DNA of 64,000 bases from Haloplanus aerogenes (GTDB taxonomy: Archaea; Halobacteriota; Halobacteria; Halobacteriales; Haloferacaceae). The notes beneath the pieces were generated by a model. The model worked only from the letters and a program-made list of their open reading frames with translations, did no database searches and was not told the origin of the DNA. Shown in pieces: positions 58,184 to 64,000 of the stretch. Where the stretch lies: contig NZ_CP034145.1 in assembly GCF_003856835.1 (NCBI RefSeq), forward strand, positions 1,612,001 through 1,676,000, given 5' to 3'. Every line of letters begins with the position of its first letter. Position 1 is the first letter of the stretch. A program made the translations under genes and the position numbers.

Positions 58184-58894
58184 TCAGACGGCGAGGTAGT
58201 CCGCCACCGCGTCGACGTCTTCGAGGTCCTCGGCGTCCAGTTCCGTCTCGATCCTCCCACCATCGACGACGTAACACCGCTCGGAGAGTTCGCGGATGAC
58301 CTGCAGGTTCTGCTCGACGAAGAGGACGGTCACGCCGAACTCCTCGTTGATGTTGGCGATGTCGTCCGTAATCTGTTGGACGATGGAGGGCTGGATACCC
58401 TCCGACGGTTCGTCGAGGAGCAGTAGGTCGGGATTGCCGGCGAGGGCGCGGCCGATGGCGAGCATCTGCTGTTCGCCACCGCTCATCGTGCCCGCCTTCT
58501 GCCCGCGGCGCTCCGCCAGACGGGGAAAGTAGTCGTAGACGTCGTCGACCAATTTTTCCGACTTGTGTTCGCTGATCGAGAGGCCCATCGAGATGTTCTG
58601 CTCGACGGTGAGGTCCGGAAACACGTCCCGTCCCTGCGGGATATACCCCATGCCGAGGCGAGCGCGGCGGTCCGCCGAGAGGTCTGTCACGTCCTCGCCG
58701 GCGTACCGAATCGTCCCTTCGTCGGGGGTAAGGAGGCCGATGACCGTCTTCATGAGCGTCGTCTTGCCGACGCCGTTGCGGCCCATGATCCCGACCGTCT
58801 CGCCGTCGTCGATGTCGATGTCGATGTCGCGGAGGATTGGCGTGTTTCCGTAGGAGACGTGAACGCCGTCCATCGCGAGGATCGGATCGCTCAT
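58184..58894 (-). CDS. urtE: ABC transporter ATP-binding protein, UrtE/LivF-type
   Basis: 236 residues. Walker A GRNGVGKTT, Q-loop, signature SGGEQQMLAIGRAL, Walker B LLLLDEPSEGIQPS, and the LivF-type VTVLFVEQNLQV. It is one of the two ATPases of a branched-chain amino acid/urea-type importer. It overlaps the next gene by 4 bp (ATGA at 58891-58894). Five genes, 58184-62967, form the operon. Confidence 0.85.
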   Translation of the reverse strand: MSDPILAMDGVHVSYGNTPILRDIDIDIDDGETVGIMGRNGVGKTTLMKTVIGLLTPDEGTIRYAGEDVTDLSADRRARLGMGYIPQGRDVFPDLTVEQNISMGLSISEHKSEKLVDDVYDYFPRLAERRGQKAGTMSGGEQQMLAIGRALAGNPDLLLLDEPSEGIQPSIVQQITDDIANINEEFGVTVLFVEQNLQVIRELSERCYVVDGGRIETELDAEDLEDVDAVADYLAV

Positions 58895-59655
58895 TCTCGC
58901 ACCTCCCCGAGGTAGATGCGCCGCACCTCGGGATCGTTCTCGATGTCTTCGATGGTCCCCTCGGCGAACACCTCGCCGCGGTGGAGCACGGTCACCGACT
59001 GGGCGATGGCGCGCACGAAGTCGATGTCGTGTTCGATCACCAGTAGCGTCATGTCCCGGTCCTCGTTGAGGCGGTGGACGTACTCGGCGGTCTTCTCCGT
59101 CTCCCGGATCGACATCCCTGCCGCGGGTTCGTCGAGCAGGAGGAGTTCCGGTTCGAGCGCCGACGCCATGGCGATTTCGAGCCACTGTTGCTGGCCGTGC
59201 GAGAGGTCCGTAGCCCGAGTGTCGGCGACATCGAGGAGGCCGAACTTGTCGAGGGTCTCCTCGATAGCCGCGTCGATCCGACCGCGGCCCACCTCTCGCT
59301 GGAGCGGGATGTGGACGTTCTGGCGGACGCTGAGGTCGCCGTAGACGGCCGGCACCTGAAACTTCATGCTCATGCCGCCACGGGCGCGTTCGTGTTGCGA
59401 GAGGCCGGTGATGTCCCGGCCGTCGTAGTAGATGTGGCCCTCCGAGGGACTGAGCTGTCCAACCAGCAGCTTGAGCAGCGTACTCTTCCCGGCGCCGTTG
59501 GGGCCGATGAGGCATCTGATCTCGCCGCGCTGGATGCGGAGATTCACGTCGTCGACGGCGACGAGGCCGCCGAACCGCTTGGTCAGCCCGTCCGTTCGGA
59601 GCAGGGCGTCCTCGCCGGTGGGCGTCTCCGTGGCCTCGCTTTGACCGGCCGTCAC
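58891..59655 (-). CDS. urtD: ABC transporter ATP-binding protein, UrtD/LivG-type
   Basis: 254 residues. Walker A GPNGAGKST, signature LSHGQQQWLEIAMASAL, Walker B LLLLDEPAAGMS, and the LivG-type MTLLVIEHDIDFV. The LSHGQQQWLEI signature with WLE is characteristic of the UrtD subgroup. It partners with the protein at 58184 and overlaps urtC by ATGA at 59652-59655. The N-terminal 20-residue extension is unusual. Confidence 0.85.
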   Translation of the reverse strand: MTAGQSEATETPTGEDALLRTDGLTKRFGGLVAVDDVNLRIQRGEIRCLIGPNGAGKSTLLKLLVGQLSPSEGHIYYDGRDITGLSQHERARGGMSMKFQVPAVYGDLSVRQNVHIPLQREVGRGRIDAAIEETLDKFGLLDVADTRATDLSHGQQQWLEIAMASALEPELLLLDEPAAGMSIRETEKTAEYVHRLNEDRDMTLLVIEHDIDFVRAIAQSVTVLHRGEVFAEGTIEDIENDPEVRRIYLGEVRE

Positions 59656-60755
59656 TCCGACTCACCCCCGGGAAGCCGGTCGACGAGCCACGGGAGCCGG
59701 CGATACAGCTGTGGCACGAACCCCTCGGGGAGGATCAGGATGACGAATAGGAGCAGGGCACCGAGGATGACCAGCGAGTACTGGCCGCCGAACACCGACA
59801 GCTTCTGTGAGATGAAGGCGACGGAGAAGGTGCCGATGATGGCCCCGCTGAGCCACTTGCGCCCGCCGGTAGCCACCCAGATGATGGGGAGCGCGGCGAA
59901 CGTGAGTCCGAACACGCTCGGGTCGATGTAGTTGCCCCACGAGGCGTAGACGACGCCCCCGAAGCCAGCGAGAACGCCGCCGAAGGTGAACACGCCGAGT
60001 TTCATCTTCTGAGTGTTGTAGCCGAACAGTTCGGTCCGGTCTTGGTTCTCGCGGATGCCCACCATCACGTAGCCAACATCGCTGTTGACCAGCACCCGGA
60101 GGCCGAGGTAGGTCAACAGGAGCGATCCGACGACGAAGTAGTAGAACGCGGCGTCGGTGATCCGAACGGCGGTGTCACCGACTCCGATGGCGAGGCTGGG
60201 TATCTCGGTCATCCCGTTGAAGCCGCCGAGGCGAGCGGCGCCGACGGCCCACTCCTCGCCTGCCGTCTGCCCCATGAACGTGTTCAACACGAGGGTCACG
60301 GCCAGCGTGATGATAGCGACGTACACGTCGCTGACCCCGCCGTAGAACATGAAGTAGCCGACGAAGAAGGCGAACGCGCCGGCGACGGCGATTGCGACGA
60401 CGAGTCCGGCGAGCGTTCCCACCGGCCCGGTCACGTTGATGCTGACGATGCCGAACGTGTAGCCGGCGACACCGTAGAACGCCACCTGACCGAAGCTGAA
60501 GATGCCGGTGTACCCCCAGACGATACAGAGGCTGAGACCGAGAAACGCCGACACCAGCAGGTACGCGGTGTTCGAGACGTAGTACGACGATCGGAGCATC
60601 GGATAGACGAGCAACAGGCCCACGAGAGCGGTGAAGCCGATCCAGAACGTCCGACCCTGCCCGAGGGTGTTCGGCCCTTCGAGGGCGTTTTGTAGGCGTT
60701 CCAGTACGCCGTCCGACGCCGTGCGATCCACGTTCGTCGTCGTTTCGCCAGCCAT
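59652..60755 (-). CDS. urtC: ABC transporter permease, UrtC/LivM-type
   Basis: 367 residues, about ten membrane segments. LivM-type signature: YTGIFSFGQVAFYGVAGYTFGIV, VGIRENQDRTELFGYNTQKMKLGVFTFGGVLAGFGGVVYASW, GGRKWLSGAIIGTFSVAFI. It forms the membrane channel with urtB. Overlaps urtD; a single base separates its start from the stop of urtB. Confidence 0.85.
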   Translation of the reverse strand: MAGETTTNVDRTASDGVLERLQNALEGPNTLGQGRTFWIGFTALVGLLLVYPMLRSSYYVSNTAYLLVSAFLGLSLCIVWGYTGIFSFGQVAFYGVAGYTFGIVSINVTGPVGTLAGLVVAIAVAGAFAFFVGYFMFYGGVSDVYVAIITLAVTLVLNTFMGQTAGEEWAVGAARLGGFNGMTEIPSLAIGVGDTAVRITDAAFYYFVVGSLLLTYLGLRVLVNSDVGYVMVGIRENQDRTELFGYNTQKMKLGVFTFGGVLAGFGGVVYASWGNYIDPSVFGLTFAALPIIWVATGGRKWLSGAIIGTFSVAFISQKLSVFGGQYSLVILGALLLFVILILPEGFVPQLYRRLPWLVDRLPGGESE

Positions 60756-60756
60756 C

Positions 60757-61638
60757 TCAGGTTCCCCCTCGAACGTCTTCGAGCAGTCCGGTGATGCCGC
60801 GCGGGAGCGCGCGGATGACGAGAATAGTCGTCACGAGCAGCGCCATGCGCCCCGCGAACGTGCCGAACAGGTTCGAGAACACCGCATTGATGAACCCGAG
60901 TAGGAGGCCGGCGCCGCTCGTGCCGACCAGCACCGAGGCGCCACCGACGACGACGGTCACGAACGCCTCGACGAGGAACGTCGATCCCATGCCGGGGACG
61001 ATGGTCATCGTCGGCGCGTAGAGCGCGCCGGTGAGGCCGGCGAGCGCGGACCCGATGCCGAAGGTGAGCAGGTACATTCGGTTGGTATCGGTGCCGAGCG
61101 CCCGGCTCATCTCCTCGTCTTGGATCGTCGCGCGGGCACGCGTCCCGAACTCCGTCGAGGTGAACACCCAGTAGAGGACCCCGAGGAGAACGAGGCTCGC
61201 TCCAGCGAGCAGGAGTCGATAGGTCGAGTACGAGAACGATCCGTACTGGACCGACCCGAGTGGCGTCCCGATGCTCGGGAGCGAGGAGCCGAAGACGATC
61301 CGTAACCCTTGGATCATGATGAGGCTGATCCCCCACGTCGCTACCATCGAGTCGAGGAGGCGACCGTAGAGGCGGCGGATGACGGTGAACTCCAGTATCA
61401 ACCCGAAGACGGTCGTCAGCGCGACGCCGACGAGCATCGCGACGGGGAGCGGCAGGCCGGCGTGGAAACTGAGTGCCGTCCCGTACGCGCCGACGGTGAT
61501 GAACTCGCCGTGGGCGAGGTTGATGACGCCCATCATCCCGAAGATGATGGCGAGTCCGATGGCGGAGAGGACGAGAAACCCGAAGCTGTCGATAAACTGG
61601 AGGAGCAGGTTGAGTAGCTGCGGGAGTACGGATGCCAT
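60757..61638 (-). CDS. urtB: ABC transporter permease, UrtB/LivH-type
   Basis: 293 residues, about eight TMs. LivH-type: GLAIIFGMMGVINLAHGEFITVGAYG, GLILEFTVIRRLYGR, RAIIQDEEMSRALGTDTNRMYLLTFGIGSALAGLTGALYAP (as RATIQDEEMSRALG). This is the first permease. It is followed 10 bp upstream by the substrate-binding protein gene. Confidence 0.85.
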   Translation of the reverse strand: MASVLPQLLNLLLQFIDSFGFLVLSAIGLAIIFGMMGVINLAHGEFITVGAYGTALSFHAGLPLPVAMLVGVALTTVFGLILEFTVIRRLYGRLLDSMVATWGISLIMIQGLRIVFGSSLPSIGTPLGSVQYGSFSYSTYRLLLAGASLVLLGVLYWVFTSTEFGTRARATIQDEEMSRALGTDTNRMYLLTFGIGSALAGLTGALYAPTMTIVPGMGSTFLVEAFVTVVVGGASVLVGTSGAGLLLGFINAVFSNLFGTFAGRMALLVTTILVIRALPRGITGLLEDVRGGT

Positions 61639-61647
61639 CGTGCCCGG

Positions 61648-62967
61648 TCAGACTCCCCGTGGCGTGTACTGGGTGGTCGGTTCGTCGCTGCTGGCGCCTA
61701 CCGTTTGCGTCAGGTCACACCCGGGGTACGGTGTCTCTCGGAGCCAGTACGGTTCGACTGCCTGCTGATTCCGGAACGTGATCTCGTGATTCTCGTTCGC
61801 CCGAGCCAGCCGGATCTGGTGGGTGACGTGGTGGGTCTCGGGGTCGGTCGTCACCGTTCCCTCCGGAGCCTCGACCGTCATCGGTTCCTCGTCGAGGACC
61901 GACAGGATTTCGTCTTGGTCCGTCGTCCCGGCCTTCTCGACGGCCTGCTTGTACAGGTACGTCGTGAAGTAGGAGTTCTGCGCCATCTGTCCGACGTAGT
62001 CCGCGTCCGGCCACCGCTCGTAGAAGCGGTCGACGAAGTTGCGGTTCTGCTCGGTCGGAATCTCCTGCATGTAGTTGACGCCGACGTACATGTTCGCGAG
62101 CGCGGGTGGGTCGAAGCGCAGGTGTTCGTACCCCTGCGCCATGTTGACCGTGGTGTTCATCGGCACTTCGAGGCCTGCGGCGTTCTTCTGGTTGTAGAAG
62201 GACGCGTGGTTCGAGCCGACCAGCAGGGTGACGAGGAAGTCGGGGTCGGCTTCCTGAATCCGGTTGATCGTCGACCCGAACTGGGAGACATCGAGCGGGA
62301 TGAACTCCTCGTTCATTACGTTCGCGCCGATCTCGTTGGCGATCTTTCGGTACCACGCGGCGGTGATCTGCCCGAAGTTGTAGTCGGCCGCGATGGTGTA
62401 GAAGTTGTCTCCGAACTCGTCGGTGAGAAACTCCAGCGTCGTCGAAATCTGCTGTTCCGGGACTGCTCCGGTACACCACGTGTACGTGTCGCAGACGCCA
62501 CCCTCGTACTGGTTGGTGTAGAAGTACAGTTGCTGGTTCTCGTCGACGATGGGACGGATCGCCTCGCGAGAACTGCTGGCGAACCCGCCGAAGAGCACGT
62601 CGACGTTGTCTCGGTTGATGAGCCGTCGGGCGAGTTCTTGGTACCGCTGGTTGTCGGACTGTGGATCGGGAGAGATCATCTCGATCTCCTGTCCGTTGAT
62701 GCCCCCCTCGGCGTTGATCTCCTCGACGGCCAGCGTCTGGGCGTGGTATTTCTGGATGCCCGTCAGCGCGAAGTTGCCCGATTGGTCCTCGAGGACGCCC
62801 ATCTTCAGCGTATCGGAGCCGCTACCGCCCCCCATGCTCGAACAGCCTGCGGTGAGGACGAGTGCTCCGGCCGCGCCCGACGCTTGGAGGAACTGCCGTC
62901 GGCTCGCTCGCCTGGTCGTCCGCTCGCTCGACTGTTTCGCCGTCGTATCGTTCTGCATCTGTGTCAC
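61648..62967 (-). CDS. urtA: ABC transporter substrate-binding protein, UrtA-type
   Basis: 439 residues. Tat/lipoprotein leader RRASRRQFLQASGAAGALVLTAGCSS with lipobox TAGC. The periplasmic-binding type I fold (peripla_BP_6: LKMGVLEDQSGNFALTGIQKYHAQTLAVEEINAEGGINGQEIEM, DVLFGGFASSSREAI, YDFGQITAAWYRKIANEIG-like) binds the amide or urea in related systems. Substrate specificity is inferred from the divergent formamidase. Promoter region is shared with the gene at 63261. Confidence 0.88.
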   Translation of the reverse strand: MTQMQNDTTAKQSSERTTRRASRRQFLQASGAAGALVLTAGCSSMGGGSGSDTLKMGVLEDQSGNFALTGIQKYHAQTLAVEEINAEGGINGQEIEMISPDPQSDNQRYQELARRLINRDNVDVLFGGFASSSREAIRPIVDENQQLYFYTNQYEGGVCDTYTWCTGAVPEQQISTTLEFLTDEFGDNFYTIAADYNFGQITAAWYRKIANEIGANVMNEEFIPLDVSQFGSTINRIQEADPDFLVTLLVGSNHASFYNQKNAAGLEVPMNTTVNMAQGYEHLRFDPPALANMYVGVNYMQEIPTEQNRNFVDRFYERWPDADYVGQMAQNSYFTTYLYKQAVEKAGTTDQDEILSVLDEEPMTVEAPEGTVTTDPETHHVTHQIRLARANENHEITFRNQQAVEPYWLRETPYPGCDLTQTVGASSDEPTTQYTPRGV

Positions 62968-63260
62968 AGAGTATCTCAGTCAGTAGGGGTAATTATACCT
63001 TTCCCTAGGTGGCCAATAAATAGTCACCAATTGGAAGAATAATTAACCGATCATGAGTCTATATCGGGTTCATCTCCTACAAATGGCAATGTTTGTTCCG
63101 GAACATGAGGATTAATACTGAAGATCAGCACATTTTTCTCCATTTGACTATTATCGGGGAGGTCTTTTTCTTTTAATCTTTTTGTTCCATATGTGTTTGT
63201 AGTCGGGTGATTTAGCAAAAAGATTTAATTATACAGTCGCCAGATGCTGTACCGATTATC
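62968..63260. other. AT-rich divergent promoter region of urtA and the amidase
   Basis: 293 bp of unusually AT-rich DNA (for example TTTCTCCATTTGAC, TTTTAATCTTTTTG) between divergent genes. It contains the TATA boxes of both sides and probably regulator sites (nitrogen control). No gene is visible. Confidence 0.55.
63224..63231 (+). promoter_or_regulatory. TATA box TTTAATTA of the amidase gene, leaderless
   Basis: TTTAATTA about 30 bp before GTG 63261 inside the AT-rich divergent region. The spacing implies that transcription starts at or just before the GTG. Confidence 0.5.
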
Positions 63261-64000
63261 GTGACCACACACGAACTAACGGAAGAGATGCAGGGCGAGT
63301 ACCACTACACCGTCGGGCCGTATCCCGACCCCGTGCTAGAGATCGACCCCGGCGACACCGTCGTAGCCGAGACCCACGATGCCTTCGAGGGAGCCATCGA
63401 GACGGAAGACGACCTGCCCAGCGAGGTTCTCGGCGACTACCTCAACCCGCAGAACGGCCCCATCTACGTCGAGGGGGCCACGCCAGGTGACGCGCTGGCC
63501 ATCACCATCGAGGATATCGAACCCCGCGGGCCACAGCCACGGGGGACGACCTGCACGGTCCCGTACTTCGGCGGTCTCTCCGCGACGGACCGGACGGCGA
63601 TGCTCCACGACCCGTTGCCGGAAATCGTCAAGAAACTGGAGGTGACCACCGACGGCACCGTCTGGAACGACGACATCACCATCCCGTACGAACCCTTTAT
63701 CGGGACGATCAGCACGTCGCCGAAAATCGACTCCGTGAACGCCCTGACACCGTTCAAACACGGCGGGAACATGGATCTCCCGGACGTGCGACCGGGGAAC
63801 ACCATCTACCTGCCCGTCGAGGTGGAGGGAGGGTACGTCTATCTCGGTGACTGCCACGCGGCGCAGGGTGACGGTGAACTCTGCGGTGTCGCGCTCGAAC
63901 ACCCGACGAATACGACCATCACGGTCGATCTGATCGAGGACTGGGAACTGGAGTGGCCGCGACTCGAATCGGACGACTTCATCATGAGCATCGGAAGTGT
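63261..64000 (+). CDS. Acetamidase/formamidase, C-terminus cut by window end
   Basis: About 246 residues seen from GTG 63261, open to the window end. FmdA-type motifs: YHYTVGPYPDPVLEIDPGDTV, IYVEGATPGDALAITIEDIEP, FKHGGNMDLPDVRPGNTIYLPVEVEGGYVYLGDCHAAQGDGELCGVALE. The HGGNMD and GDCHAAQGDGE motifs match the conserved core. It hydrolyses formamide or acetamide to ammonia and acid. Its divergence from the Urt-type operon suggests that the transported substrate is a short amide or urea. Confidence 0.9.
   Translation, partial: MTTHELTEEMQGEYHYTVGPYPDPVLEIDPGDTVVAETHDAFEGAIETEDDLPSEVLGDYLNPQNGPIYVEGATPGDALAITIEDIEPRGPQPRGTTCTVPYFGGLSATDRTAMLHDPLPEIVKKLEVTTDGTVWNDDITIPYEPFIGTISTSPKIDSVNALTPFKHGGNMDLPDVRPGNTIYLPVEVEGGYVYLGDCHAAQGDGELCGVALEHPTNTTITVDLIEDWELEWPRLESDDFIMSIGS

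Overview
The window is chromosomal DNA from a halophilic archaeon (class Halobacteria). The evidence is the high G+C coding sequence, proteins rich in Asp and Glu, many Tat-type (RR) signal peptides, leaderless promoters with a TATA-like box about 25-30 bp before the start codon, and archaeal-only genes (TrmB regulators, GatE, MptE, XPB/Bax1, HalOD1, DUF5800). The order could be Haloferacales, but that is only a guess. No rRNA, tRNA, CRISPR array or intact transposase was found.

Region 1 (about 1-9.7 kb) is an accessory region with signs of decay and duplication. It holds a DUF1508 membrane protein with a duplicated coiled coil (cut by the window edge), a short inverted-repeat element with a relative at 5.6 kb, two divergent TrmB-family regulators, a HalOD1 protein, small zinc-finger and membrane proteins, an SPFH protein, a decayed copy of a neighbouring gene, a frameshifted amphi-Trp gene, and a Na+/Ca2+ exchanger with related repeats on both sides. 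Region 2 (9.7-26 kb) is more ordinary. It has a DisA_N (c-di-AMP cyclase-like) gene divergent from a K+ channel with RCK domains, a CBS-HPF fusion, RtcA, an RNase H-like nuclease, a glycosyltransferase, a GIDE-domain protein, a bactofilin/halofilin-like protein, a PAS histidine kinase, YchF, an aminotransferase and the XPB helicase.

Region 3 (26-30.3 kb) is unusual: a TasA-like secreted protein carrying an inserted beta-propeller, plus a small lipoprotein, lie between XPB and its usual partner Bax1 (DUF790). Region 4 (30.3-38.2 kb) starts with a tightly coupled multicopper oxidase / ZIP transporter / cupredoxin operon with a palindromic operator. A hydrolase, an AhpD-like protein, an RNA m5C methyltransferase with a separately encoded PUA-like partner, and a winged-helix membrane regulator follow.

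Region 5 (38.5-46.9 kb) is the highlight. Seven consecutive genes look like a complete secreted fibre or matrix system: five TasA/camelysin-like proteins (one with a von Willebrand A domain spliced into it), a dedicated SipW-like signal peptidase, and a Ser/Asp/Gly-repeat surface protein with a SipW-type leader. The last four genes overlap by ATGA. Several of the TasA-like genes have long 5' leaders that can fold, and two share a conserved three-way-junction design.

Region 6 (46.9-64 kb) holds MptE and FolP (pterin/folate synthesis), TrmJ, MaoC, a receiver-PAS-kinase, a SHOCT protein, GatE, a malyl-CoA lyase-like enzyme, a DsbA-like thioredoxin with a membrane partner, a glyoxalase-fold protein, and a five-gene UrtABCDE-type ABC transporter divergent from an acetamidase/formamidase (cut by the window end). 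This last set suggests uptake and hydrolysis of urea or short amides for nitrogen.

All calls come from reading the translated sequence. No database search or structure prediction was run.
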